Source: CAZEHS01 sp964649745
GTDB taxonomy: Bacteria; Bacillota; Clostridia; Peptostreptococcales; Acidaminobacteraceae
DNA length: 40,920 nucleotides
Direction: 5' to 3'
NCBI GenBank assembly: GCA_964649745.1
Contig: CAZYQI010000029.1
Location: forward strand, 1 to 40,920
Position 1 is the first letter of the stretch, and the number at the start of each line of letters is the position of its first letter. This document shows positions 24,582 to 32,588 of this stretch, piece after piece. The notes under the pieces are model-generated. The model ran no database searches, was not told the origin of the DNA, and saw nothing but the letters and a program-made list of their open reading frames with translations. A program made the translations under genes and the position numbers.

Positions 24582-24619
24582 GAAACCCTGTCTGCAATGT
24601 ATGCCAGACAGGGTTTCTC
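24580..24619. terminator. Bidirectional stem-loop between convergent genes
   Basis: A 15-bp perfect stem (24580-24594 with 24605-24619, ten-base loop) begins at the kinase stop codon and ends 17 bp before the stop of the flavin reductase gene. There is no long T-run on the right side, so it may protect or end transcripts in a weaker way. Confidence 0.7.
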
Positions 24620-24635
24620 GGTTGTATGAGCTAAA

Positions 24636-25250
24636 TTATTTCCCATTGGTGTTTCGGCGCTGCCGGTGTTTCTCCTGACGCACCTTTTTGCTCGCCACAG
24701 AATATCCAAATGTGCCCAGCGGCTTCGCGTTAAGACCAAAATACTCTCCGTGACTATATGCAATCAGCCCGGGTTCGGAAAAATGGATCTTCCCCTCCGA
24801 ATCGATGATCGACTCATCCACCTTGTTTTGAACCACCTCCGCCAGGAAAAGATCGTGGGTTCCCAGTTCTGTAACAGAGCGCACCACACACTCCAAGGCA
24901 ACCGGGCAATTTTTCAGTGACGGCACCTTTACCTGAACCCCATCCTCCAGCTCCAGACCCAAATGCTTCACCTTATCCAGCTTATATCCTGAACGGCAGC
25001 CGCAGAGGTCCACCACCTTGACCATGTCCCGGGTAGGAATATTGATGACAAACTCCCCTGTTTCTGTGAGGTTAACATGGCTCATCCGTTCCTTCCGTAC
25101 GGCAATGGTTACCATGGGCGGACTTGTACATGCCACGCCTGCCCAAGCTACGGTGAACACATTTGTCTTACCTTCCGCACTGATTGTCGTTACAAGAACA
25201 GCCGGCAAGGGTCCGAACAGGACGCTGCCCTTGAAGAGTTTTTTGCTCAT
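24636..25250 (-). CDS. Flavin reductase-like protein (DIM6/NTAB family)
   Basis: A 204-aa protein of the FMN-binding split-barrel family. Seen: the start GSVLFGPLPAVLVTTISAEG, TVAWAGVACTSPPMVTIAVR, the phosphate-contact segment GEFVINIPTRDMVKVVDLCG and the C-terminal HGEYFGLNAKPLGTFGYS. Such proteins bind FMN and in anaerobes often pass electrons or take them from rubredoxin-like partners; the substrate is unknown. The last 20 residues are very basic, an unusual tail for the family. ATG 25250 follows TGGAGG; seven upstream codons are not needed. Transcribed towards the kinase gene. Confidence 0.88.
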   Translation of the reverse strand: MSKKLFKGSVLFGPLPAVLVTTISAEGKTNVFTVAWAGVACTSPPMVTIAVRKERMSHVNLTETGEFVINIPTRDMVKVVDLCGCRSGYKLDKVKHLGLELEDGVQVKVPSLKNCPVALECVVRSVTELGTHDLFLAEVVQNKVDESIIDSEGKIHFSEPGLIAYSHGEYFGLNAKPLGTFGYSVASKKVRQEKHRQRRNTNGK

Positions 25251-25408
25251 GGTTCCTCCAGTTGATTTCAATGCACCGCAAAGCTTGTCTTAATAGTATA
25301 ATAGACAGAGCGGTTTTACGAGAAGAAAAAACCCTTCTTTTCTATCGCGAAGTGACAGGTGCTCCCTATCATCCTTTAAGAACAAACATCCCAATGAGGT
25401 ATCACACT

Positions 25409-25879
25409 ATGTCTAAAATCGTTGAACTGGATATCGATAACCCTTCCATCCAAAAGGACATTCTTAAGCTGCAGCGGAAGGCTTATACGTTGGAAGAAAA
25501 ACTGATTGGCTTTTCTATTCCCAGGATAAAGGATACGGCGGCGGATTTGATCGCCTCGGATGAACTGTTTATCGGTATGGTTCAGGATGGAATTCTATTG
25601 GGCATGCTGGCCTTCAGCCCAGAAAAGAACGCACTGGATATCCAGCGCGTTGTCGTTGACCCGGATTATTTCCGGCAGGGAATTGCCTCCGACCTTATCC
25701 GGTTCATTTTCGATGCAGCCGCAAACATCTCCCGCTTTACAGTGACTGCGGCGTTGAAAAACAAACCTGCGGTGATGCTGTACGAAAAGATGGGCTTCCG
25801 TCAATTTAGAACAGTTGAGCCTGAACCTGGACTGATCATGCTGAGAATGGAATACGTGCGAACTGTCAAAACCGAGTAA
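25409..25879 (+). CDS. GNAT family N-acetyltransferase
   Basis: A protein of about 156 aa. The frame is open from 25262, but the first 49 codons cross the promoter zone of the divergent gene; ATG 25409 has GAGGT about ten bases ahead. The acetyl-CoA site is visible as IQRVVVDPDYFRQGIASDLI (motif A, with RQGIAS for the Q/RxxGxG/A loop), and motif B as NKPAVMLYEKMGFRQ. The acetyl acceptor cannot be told. The end of the gene overlaps a small convergent ORF by 14 bp. Confidence 0.85.
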   Translation: MSKIVELDIDNPSIQKDILKLQRKAYTLEEKLIGFSIPRIKDTAADLIASDELFIGMVQDGILLGMLAFSPEKNALDIQRVVVDPDYFRQGIASDLIRFIFDAAANISRFTVTAALKNKPAVMLYEKMGFRQFRTVEPEPGLIMLRMEYVRTVKTE

Positions 25880-26018
25880 GCAACGTCCGTCGTTCTTCTT
25901 CAATCTGCGCCAGGCGCATTTCATGGTTCATTGTTGTTATCCGACTCATGGCAGTGTCCTGGGCTGAGACCTTCACGCTGATTCTTACATTTCCCAACAG
26001 GAATTGAATACGTTTCAT
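25866..26018 (-). CDS. Small 50-aa protein of unknown function
   Basis: A short frame with a strong ribosome binding site (GAGGAGG, nine bases before ATG 26018). The product starts MKRIQFLLGNVRISVKVSAQ and ends in a charged helix (RLAQIEEERRTLLTRF). It has no membrane segment and no motif I know. It is convergent with the GNAT gene and overlaps its last 14 bp. The good start site and helix-like composition support a real gene, but its shortness limits certainty. Confidence 0.45.
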   Translation of the reverse strand: MKRIQFLLGNVRISVKVSAQDTAMSRITTMNHEMRLAQIEEERRTLLTRF

Positions 26019-26118
26019 ATGGCTTGCCTCCTCTTGTGTTGTCCTAACCCCATTCTATCTGGTGGGGTGAACCCTACTGCAAGAGTGACGCGACATAATT
26101 TTCATTCAAAAAAGAACG

Positions 26119-26142
26119 TAAGGTGGGGCCGACCCCACCTTA
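26119..26142. terminator. Terminator of the MerR-methyltransferase gene
   Basis: A stem AAGGTGGGG / CCCCACCTT with a four-base loop overlaps the stop codon at 26140. Leftward it is followed by ACGTTCTTTTTTG. Rightward it also runs into TTATTTCTTTTC. Confidence 0.8.
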
Positions 26143-27351
26143 TTTCTTTTCAGCAATTGTCGTGTATCGGTATACGGTCTCATCCCCATGGAAAAAATCC
26201 TCATAGGGCCCGCCTCCGTGAATCGGCGCGGACCAGTCTTCTCCTGACAGCTGGAACCCCAGCTTTTTCAGTTCTTCACGGATATGAGCGTCCGTAAAGA
26301 GCTTTCGCTGTTCTAAGGACAGGGGGTTCTTCCTTCCAAATTTGTTGAAGCAAATATAGGTTCCCAACAGCATCACTTCCGCCTTAAGCCAAGGCATCAC
26401 CTCGCCGATGAGGAATTCGCTGTTTTCAAAACTGAAGTTGCTGGTTCCTGAGTGGTCCACCAGTACATCCACACTGGCTCTGCCCACGGGCATGGCCCGA
26501 AAATCACTGCAGATGAACACAACCCGCCGTTTAACCTCCGAACGTTCCAACATATCCTTTAAATATCTTATTGAGCTGATATCCCGGTCTACAGCCATAT
26601 AGACCGCATCCTCCGGCAAATCCTTGTGATTGTGTCTGAGAAAGAAGCCGATTCCGCAGCCCAGTTCCAGGAAAACCTTACCCGATGCATCCGGTATTCC
26701 TGCACGACGATGGGTCCACTCAAGCCCTCTGTAGATGCTGTCCAGATAATCCGGGTTGGTTTGCTGAAGGTAATCGGATATATCGTATTTTTCCTCCGAA
26801 ACCCGGCAGATTCCCGGCACCACCAGAATACCGTCCTTCACCTTATAGGTACTGCCACAGAGGCAGGTCAAAGTTCCCTCCATGATCTGGTTATCCACAA
26901 TGTGTGCATCCTGAAAGGTAAGGGCTTTGCCGCATTTGTGGCAGGCAATCAGCCCCAATGCTGAAAGATCCAGCCCCAAGGCAAACCGTTTTTCTGCCTT
27001 TTGATCCTCCAGATCGGCCAGGCTGTTCTCCAATAACTGCTTCACCCCTGTAAGGTCATCAATTTTTTTCATCACGGAGCGATATTTGTTTCGTACAAGC
27101 TCGGTGTAACAGCATAGGTGCTGATGCTCCGTAAGTCTTCCCAGGCGCTCATAATAGAGAATGGTCTTAACTTCCTGCAGTGAAAAGCCCCGTTCCTTAA
27201 AATAAAGGATCCGCGCCAGGTCCCGTTCACAGGCTTCGTCAAACCGATACTGACCCCCTGATTTCTCCGGCATAATAAGGTTCAATTCCATATAATGCCT
27301 GATTGTATCAATGCTTTGACCAAATTTATCTGAAAATCCGCCTATCCGCAT
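26140..27351 (-). CDS. MerR-type regulator fused to zinc ribbon and SAM methyltransferase
   Basis: A 403-aa fusion. Residues 1-70 are a MerR winged helix (IGGFSDKFGQSIDTIRHYMELNL, QYRFDEACERDLARIL, KERGFSLQEVKTIL). A coiled coil follows to about 120. Residues 134-182 form a Trm112-like zinc ribbon with Cys137, Cys140, Cys163 and Cys165 and the typical YKVKDGILVVPG. From about 200 on comes a class I methyltransferase with motif I VFLELGCGIGFFL (227-238) and an acidic residue at the end of the next strand (YMAVDRD). The normal MerR effector part is thus replaced by an enzyme. ATG 27351 follows GGAGG. It lies 17 bp behind an asparaginase gene. Substrate and DNA target are unknown. Confidence 0.87.
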   Translation of the reverse strand: MRIGGFSDKFGQSIDTIRHYMELNLIMPEKSGGQYRFDEACERDLARILYFKERGFSLQEVKTILYYERLGRLTEHQHLCCYTELVRNKYRSVMKKIDDLTGVKQLLENSLADLEDQKAEKRFALGLDLSALGLIACHKCGKALTFQDAHIVDNQIMEGTLTCLCGSTYKVKDGILVVPGICRVSEEKYDISDYLQQTNPDYLDSIYRGLEWTHRRAGIPDASGKVFLELGCGIGFFLRHNHKDLPEDAVYMAVDRDISSIRYLKDMLERSEVKRRVVFICSDFRAMPVGRASVDVLVDHSGTSNFSFENSEFLIGEVMPWLKAEVMLLGTYICFNKFGRKNPLSLEQRKLFTDAHIREELKKLGFQLSGEDWSAPIHGGGPYEDFFHGDETVYRYTTIAEKK

Positions 27352-27368
27352 GGCCCAAATCCTCCGCC

Positions 27369-28370
27369 CTACTCATTCTTGATTGTTGAAGGGGTTTCAA
27401 TGTACCTTTTCAGTTCTTCTATGGTATCATAGCTCCCCATGCCAATCATGGTCTTGGCTACCAGGGCTTCGGTGTTGAAATCCCCTGCGAAGATCACCTT
27501 ATCCGTGGGAATCTGATTGCCAACCTCATAGATTCCAAACTCCACCCCTTCTTCCATGCACTGGGTAGTCAGAACCACCGCCACCCCGGCTTCCACCAGT
27601 TCGAGAATTTTATGGGAAAGATTCCTGTCATCATTGGGAATCCCGCCAATCCCGAAGCTTTCGATGATAACACCCTTGTAGTTTTGGCGAATGTAATCGA
27701 AAATTTCAGGGTACATTCCTGGAATCAGCTTGAGTACAAGGATACGATCATTGTATTTTGTACGCATCCGACATGCGGACCTCTCTTTTTTCCTGCGGAA
27801 CTGGTCAATCACATACCCGTTGTAGCTGATCTTATGATGCTTGATGGTGGCCACATTGGGAAAATTCACACTCTCGAAGGCATCATATGACTTTGTTTTA
27901 ACCTTAATAGCCCGGGTTCCTGCAATCAGGTTTCCGTCAAAAACAATGAACACTCCCGCCAGGTCTTCCATAGCAAAATGAACCGCGTCGGAAAAATTCT
28001 GGATGGCATCGGTATATTCCTCGGTAATGGGATATTGGGAGCCGGTGACAATAATGGGCTTGTTAAGATGCTTGAAAATATATTTCAGTGCTGCGCTGGT
28101 ATAGGCCATGGTGTCGGTCCCGTGGGTCACTACAAATCCATCATAATCATTGTAGTTTTTATAAATGGCAGCAGCTATCTCAAACCACCTGCCAGGGGTC
28201 ATGTTGGTGCTGTCGATGTTCATCACCATGATTCCTTCAAGAATACACTCGTCACTTTTGATTCCTGAAAAACGGATCAGATCCTTAACGTCCAGCTCTG
28301 GTTTCAAACCCTGTTCATTTTTCAGCGATGCAATGGTGCCCCCTGTGGCAACTATCAGGATTTTTTTCAT
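27369..28370 (-). CDS. ansA: L-asparaginase, type I (cytoplasmic)
   Basis: A 333-aa enzyme that splits asparagine into aspartate and ammonia. Both catalytic threonine motifs are present: IVATGGTIAS at residue 6-15 and VVTHGTDTMAYTSAAL near 80. GSQYPI and FGIGGIPNDD also fit the family. ATG 28370 (MKKILIVATGG) is chosen over the earlier in-frame start because the family begins here; there is no signal peptide, so it acts in the cytoplasm. The ribosome binding site is modest (GGCAGGGA). Followed after 17 bp by the MerR-methyltransferase fusion, likely one transcript. Confidence 0.93.
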   Translation of the reverse strand: MKKILIVATGGTIASLKNEQGLKPELDVKDLIRFSGIKSDECILEGIMVMNIDSTNMTPGRWFEIAAAIYKNYNDYDGFVVTHGTDTMAYTSAALKYIFKHLNKPIIVTGSQYPITEEYTDAIQNFSDAVHFAMEDLAGVFIVFDGNLIAGTRAIKVKTKSYDAFESVNFPNVATIKHHKISYNGYVIDQFRRKKERSACRMRTKYNDRILVLKLIPGMYPEIFDYIRQNYKGVIIESFGIGGIPNDDRNLSHKILELVEAGVAVVLTTQCMEEGVEFGIYEVGNQIPTDKVIFAGDFNTEALVAKTMIGMGSYDTIEELKRYIETPSTIKNE

Positions 28371-28624
28371 GCCGGTCCCTGCCCTCTTCTCAATTTTATT
28401 CAACACGATTCCTACACCCTTATTATAGCATGCCGGCATCACCGGTCATATGCTGTTATCAAAGAGAAAGCGGCGATTAGCCACACTTCATGAACAAATA
28501 GTGACGTTTGGGTAATCTTACCCCCATTGCACGAATATCGCAACGACTGCGCTGAAAATTCTGTGCTACAATTGAAGCAGGCACATCGTTGCCAGGAATG
28601 TGCCTTATTAAAGGAGGAGCTGCC

Positions 28625-29158
28625 ATGAAAATTGTATCTGAAATACCGGGACTTTACCGGATCCTTGAACTGAATGTATTCCGAAAAACTCCCGGTGTTA
28701 CCTTCGACCTGTTCCCGCTAAAGGCCATACCGCACATTGATTCCATCGACAGGGTTCTGCATGCGCATAACGCACAGTCCCCCGGAGCAGTGGGGGGCGT
28801 CAGCCAGCCCTGGTACATGCACGCCGCACAGGAGGACAATCTCATTGTACTCCATGGCCGTCGGGAGGTGGATATCTATACCCCCGCCCATGGCCGAATT
28901 GAACACTTCACCGTAACACCGGATCAGGTTTTTCATAATGGGGAACTGGTATTTGAAGGAGGAGCCGTATTGGTGTGGCCAACCGGGGTCTTTCACCGGA
29001 TTGTCAGCGGTGAGGAAGGGTCCGCTTCTATCAATCTGGCAGTTCATCACGAAGGATTTGATATCAAGACCAACTTCAGCATCTATGATCTGAACATCGA
29101 AACCGGCCAGTATCAGGTAATCCGCCAGGGACACGAGGACCAGGTGCAAAACGGATAA
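28625..29158 (+). CDS. Cupin-like protein
   Basis: A 177-aa protein with a single beta-barrel pattern: LIVLHGRREVDIYTP, then FTVTPDQVFHNG and AVLVWPTGVFHRIVSGEEGS, as in cupin domains of small enzymes and sensors. His residues (WYMHAAQ, GVFHRI, VHHEGF) may bind a metal. ATG 28625 follows AAAGGAGGAG. It stands alone, divergent from the asparaginase gene and followed by a dispersed repeat. I cannot name the reaction. Confidence 0.7.
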   Translation: MKIVSEIPGLYRILELNVFRKTPGVTFDLFPLKAIPHIDSIDRVLHAHNAQSPGAVGGVSQPWYMHAAQEDNLIVLHGRREVDIYTPAHGRIEHFTVTPDQVFHNGELVFEGGAVLVWPTGVFHRIVSGEEGSASINLAVHHEGFDIKTNFSIYDLNIETGQYQVIRQGHEDQVQNG

Positions 29159-29194
29159 GCCTTGAAGATCAAGGGAACACGTATAGCCCTAGCC

Positions 29195-29404
29195 CTTTTA
29201 AAAGACCGGCGAAAAATATATGATAGCCACGGATAACACGGATTGACACGGATGAAAGGGTTCATTTTGGTACGTAGTGATGCGAATTCCGCGTATTGAC
29301 GCATAACCTTGTATCCTATCCAAACAAATATCCTAACTATATAATCCGTGAAAATCCGTGTAATCCGTGGCTAAGAGTATTTCGACTTTATCACCGGGCT
29401 TTTA
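29195..29404. repeat. Dispersed inverted-repeat element, copy 3
   Basis: The longest copy. The left end TTTTAAAAGACCGGCGA and the arm AGCCACGGATAACACGGATT from 29223 face the right arm AAAATCCGTGTAATCCGTGG (29351-29370) and the end TTTATCACCGGGCTTTTAA, so outer and inner parts both mirror. About 120 bp of core differ from copy 1. The right end coincides with the DUF1653 stop codon (29402-29404). Confidence 0.8.
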
Positions 29405-29620
29405 AAGCACCTCTGCAAAGCGTTCAACCAGGGTGCCTTCCACCTCTTTTATGGAAAGGAACATTTCCTTTGGGCGTACCCATATGCCCATTTCTCCGTA
29501 AAGCGCCTGATAGACGACATACTCCTCCAGGGTTTCCGAGTGACGGGCTACATGCAGCACCTTATAACGATTCCCCTTGAAATGTCGGTACATACCACCT
29601 ATTACCAGTACACGTTCCAT
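29402..29620 (-). CDS. DUF1653 family protein
   Basis: A 72-aa protein that is almost entirely the DUF1653 domain: GGMYRHFKGNRYKVLHVARH, SETLEEYVVYQALYGE, then IWVRPKEMFL. The fold is a small beta barrel of unknown role, common in bacteria and often in phage-like contexts. ATG 29620 has a weak site upstream (GGAGGG at 29626-29631). Its stop codon falls inside the end of a dispersed repeat. Confidence 0.9.
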   Translation of the reverse strand: MERVLVIGGMYRHFKGNRYKVLHVARHSETLEEYVVYQALYGEMGIWVRPKEMFLSIKEVEGTLVERFAEVL

Positions 29621-29720
29621 CGTTTCATTCCCTCCATCGGCAATTGTTTAATGACGTCTCCAAATTATACCGCTTTTTTCATCCGGTTGTAAAACCAATG
29701 AATTGTAATGAATTTAATTT

Positions 29721-29769
29721 TGTAATAACTATAATTACACTTGCTTAAGGACCCTGTTTTGGGTTAAAA
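29721..29769 (+). promoter_or_regulatory. Rubrerythrin promoter with PerR/Fur-like palindrome
   Basis: TTGCTT at 29741-29746 and TTAAAA at 29764-29769 are 17 bp apart. Directly before the -35 lies TGTAATAACTATAATTACA (29721-29739), with 6-bp perfect arms around seven bases. It is AT-rich like a PerR or Fur box, and rubrerythrin genes are known PerR targets in clostridia. A related TTGTAATGAATT stands at 29703. Confidence 0.55.
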
Positions 29770-29817
29770 TGAAGTGGGTAAAGAATGAGCGACCAACTAT
29801 CAAAAGGAGGATTATCA

Positions 29818-30357
29818 ATGAGTACTCTTAAAGGAACGAAGACTGAAGCGAATCTGATGGCTGCATTTGCAGGTGAATCCCAGGCTAGAAACAAGTATAC
29901 ATACTTCGCAGGTGCTGCCAAGAAAGAGGGCTACGAACAGATTGCCCAGTTGTTCCTGGAAACAGCCGAAAACGAAAAAGAGCATGCCAAGATATGGTAC
30001 AAGCTTCTCCATGACGGCGTAGGCACCACTGCTGAGAATCTTTTGGCGGCAGCTGAAGGGGAACACTACGAGTGGACGGACATGTACAACACCTTTGCAC
30101 AGGATGCGAAGGATGAAGGCTTTACAAAAATTGCATATCTTTTCGATGCTGTAGCTAAAATTGAAAAGGAGCATGAGGCCCGTTACAGAGCACTTCTTAA
30201 GAATGTAACCGAAGGCACTGTTTTCCACAAGGACGAAAAGGTTGTATGGCAATGCATCAACTGTGGCCATGTCCATGAAGGAACCGACGCACTTAAGGTT
30301 TGCCCTGTCTGCGATCATGCAGAAAGCTACTTCCAAGTGGTTGCGAAAAACTACTAA
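29818..30357 (+). CDS. rbr: Rubrerythrin
   Basis: A 179-aa protein that reduces hydrogen peroxide in anaerobes. The N-terminal four-helix bundle has the di-iron Glu motifs (AFAGESQARNKYTYFA, ETAENEKEHAKIW, AKIEKEHEARY). The C-terminal rubredoxin-like part holds one FeS4 centre (CINCGHVHEG and CPVCDHAE). ATG 29818 follows AAAGGAGG; the earlier in-frame ATG at 29785 is too far from a site. It stands alone between its promoter at 29741 and a terminator at 30369. Confidence 0.97.
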   Translation: MSTLKGTKTEANLMAAFAGESQARNKYTYFAGAAKKEGYEQIAQLFLETAENEKEHAKIWYKLLHDGVGTTAENLLAAAEGEHYEWTDMYNTFAQDAKDEGFTKIAYLFDAVAKIEKEHEARYRALLKNVTEGTVFHKDEKVVWQCINCGHVHEGTDALKVCPVCDHAESYFQVVAKNY

Positions 30358-30368
30358 ACCTACAATGA

Positions 30369-30405
30369 ACGGGCTGACTCCTCCTGAGGAATCAGCCCGT
30401 TTTTC
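30369..30405. terminator. Terminator between rubrerythrin and the activase operon
   Basis: A 15-bp stem with one mismatch (30369-30383 with 30386-30400) is followed by TTTTTC. It begins 11 bp after the rubrerythrin stop and touches the stop of the convergent activase gene. Confidence 0.9.
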
Positions 30406-31370
30406 TATGCAATGGAGTTGGTCCATTTACTGCATTTATCTCCCCACATGGCAACCACGTCACCGCCCTGCTTGACCTTGATTACCTCGCAGCCGTTGGC
30501 ACAGCCGGTGCATGCGAAGCTGGACGGCTCGAAGTCCACATCCGCAGCCTCAAATCCTCTGAATTTGCTCGGTTCCCCGGTCTGTTCCACATAATCTCTG
30601 GCCAGCAGCGCTGCACCGATGGCACCCATCACGTTATGATATTTGGGCACATGCACGGAAGTTCCCATCTCTTTCTCGAAAGCCGCCCGTATCCCTTTGT
30701 TGGCGGCCACTCCACCCTGAAATACGTAGGGGGGCTTCAGGGTTTTCCCCCGGCCCAGATTGTTGATGTAGTTACGTACCAAGGCATCACACAGACCTTT
30801 TATGATTTCTGCCTTTGAAAACCCGAACTGCTGCTTGGCAATCATATCGGATTCTGCAAAAACAGTGCACCGGCCGGCGATACGAACATCCTTTGTGGCT
30901 GAAAGAGCCATATCTCCGAACTCCTGAATGGGTATCCCTAACCGCTCGGATTGGTGATCCAGGAAGGAGCCCGTTCCTGCAGCACATACCGTGTTCATGG
31001 CAAAATCAACCACCATACCGTCCTGAACCAGAATGATCTTGGAATCCTGTCCGCCGATTTCAAAAATGGTCCGTACATCGGGGCAAATGTTCACCGTAGC
31101 AGTGGCATGGGCTGTAATCTCGTTTTTCACCACGTCGGCACCCACCATGATCCCCGTCATCTGACGTCCGCTGCCGGTGGTTCCTACCCCTGCTATGTCG
31201 GCATTTTTTCCCTTCAGGCTTTCGCCCAACTGCCGCATGCCCCGTTTGACCGATTCAAGAGGCTGACCGTTTGTACGTATGTATTCTGCAAAAAGAACTT
31301 CACCGTGCTTGTCAATGGCAATCACATTGGTGCTGACGGAACCAATATCGATTCCAATATATATCTGCAT
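30405..31370 (-). CDS. CoA-dehydratase activase-type ATPase (HgdC/BadF family)
   Basis: A 321-aa ASKHA-fold ATPase. IGIDIGSVSTNVIAID and FEIGGQDSKII are the nucleotide loops. Cys129 (NTVCAAGTGSF) and Cys168 (IAGRCTVFAESD) are the ligands by which two subunits share one [4Fe-4S] cluster. Such activases use ATP to send low-potential electrons to a partner. Beyond the usual end there is a further Cys set (CTGCANGC at 287-294, Cys313), suggesting a second cluster; archetypal HgdC lacks this. ATG 31370 follows AGGAGG. Last of three co-directional genes. Confidence 0.92.
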   Translation of the reverse strand: MQIYIGIDIGSVSTNVIAIDKHGEVLFAEYIRTNGQPLESVKRGMRQLGESLKGKNADIAGVGTTGSGRQMTGIMVGADVVKNEITAHATATVNICPDVRTIFEIGGQDSKIILVQDGMVVDFAMNTVCAAGTGSFLDHQSERLGIPIQEFGDMALSATKDVRIAGRCTVFAESDMIAKQQFGFSKAEIIKGLCDALVRNYINNLGRGKTLKPPYVFQGGVAANKGIRAAFEKEMGTSVHVPKYHNVMGAIGAALLARDYVEQTGEPSKFRGFEAADVDFEPSSFACTGCANGCEVIKVKQGGDVVAMWGDKCSKWTNSIA

Positions 31371-31388
31371 ATTCTCCTCCTGGAGGTC

Positions 31389-32588
31389 CTACCGGGATGT
31401 CTGAGCAACCATTTCAAGCCGTCGCTGCGTTGTCTGGTAAACAATATGCCCCAAGGGGGTGAACGGTGTCAACCAGGGAGAGCGCTGTGATACCTTTGCG
31501 GCGGCAGCCTTTCTCTTGGCACTGCGGATAAGATCCGTGAACGCCTCAAGACGGGTTTGATTATTGACGGTACCCATCTGCTCATCCAGCGAAAGGGATA
31601 GGATCGGGATGTCCAGATCCTTTGATATGGTGGGGACGGCACTTTGAGTGACCAGCTCCGGCAAACATCCGAAGGGCATCAGATGGATCACGCCGTCGAA
31701 TCCGCGGTCGCGGAAATCCACCATCCAACCGATATTCTCCATATCGTGGCCCCCCAGATTCATCTTCACAAACCGTTTCGCTTTTTCAATCACCTTATGG
31801 GATGAACTGCTTCCCATAAACGATGGCCGGATATTGTGATTCACCCAGTCTGAAATATACTGGGACGATTCCACCTCTACTCCCAATCGGTTCAGATTCT
31901 CTTCTACATCCATATTGACAGAGCTTTCCATTACTACATATATTTCACCGACGATTCCGATCCGTACCCGGTCCTTCTCAACTACGGTACGCCTCGGGAT
32001 TGCATCCAGTACCGCATTGGATTTTCTCCAGGCACTCATAAGCGCACCAATGGTCCAGCACCCCTCGAACTTTTCAACAATCGTCCTCCAGGCTCGGCTG
32101 AAATCCCCAGGATTCACTTCATAGGCGCGTTGCAGCTTGATGCGTTTTTCAAGCCTATCCATCTGGTTCACCATAATGAAGGCAAACAGGACTGTGTATA
32201 ACAATCGCCAGACTGAAGATTCTCCTTTGACACGTAAAAGTTTTCCATAAAACGCCTTGAAATCCCGAAACATGGAATCGAATACGATGAACTCAACTTT
32301 ATGCCCGATGTTCTTCAATATGCGGTCATGCACAGTGGGATACAGTCCGGCCCGGCATGGGCCGTCTCCACCGGAGGCAACAATAACCTCTGCACCGGCT
32401 TCTGCACATTCGATGTAGGTTCCCATCATCACCTTGAATGGAAAGCAAATGAACTCAGGGCTCTGTTTGACGCCCAGATCAATGGTACCCTTGGTCGGTT
32501 TGGAGGGCATGACCACTTCGTGTCCAAGCATTTCGAATATCCGCTTATAGGCCGTTACACATCCCATATAAGGAAACGCTACCTTCAT
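31389..32588 (-). CDS. Acyl-CoA dehydratase activase-related protein, second subunit
   Basis: A 399-aa protein of the HgdB/CoA-activase-related superfamily. The start KVAFPYMGCVTAYKRIFEML, the block SPEFICFPFKVMMGTYIECA and ASGGDGPCRAGLYPTVHDRIL are the conserved parts; FDGVIHLMPFGCLPEL and LSLDEQMGTVNNQTRLEAF come near the end. Conserved Cys in FICFPF, DGPCRAG and FGCLPE could hold an iron-sulfur (double-cubane-like) cluster. It overlaps the upstream gene as ATGA and sits 18 bp before the activase gene, so the three form a unit. Reaction unknown. Confidence 0.87.
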   Translation of the reverse strand: MKVAFPYMGCVTAYKRIFEMLGHEVVMPSKPTKGTIDLGVKQSPEFICFPFKVMMGTYIECAEAGAEVIVASGGDGPCRAGLYPTVHDRILKNIGHKVEFIVFDSMFRDFKAFYGKLLRVKGESSVWRLLYTVLFAFIMVNQMDRLEKRIKLQRAYEVNPGDFSRAWRTIVEKFEGCWTIGALMSAWRKSNAVLDAIPRRTVVEKDRVRIGIVGEIYVVMESSVNMDVEENLNRLGVEVESSQYISDWVNHNIRPSFMGSSSSHKVIEKAKRFVKMNLGGHDMENIGWMVDFRDRGFDGVIHLMPFGCLPELVTQSAVPTISKDLDIPILSLSLDEQMGTVNNQTRLEAFTDLIRSAKRKAAAAKVSQRSPWLTPFTPLGHIVYQTTQRRLEMVAQTSR

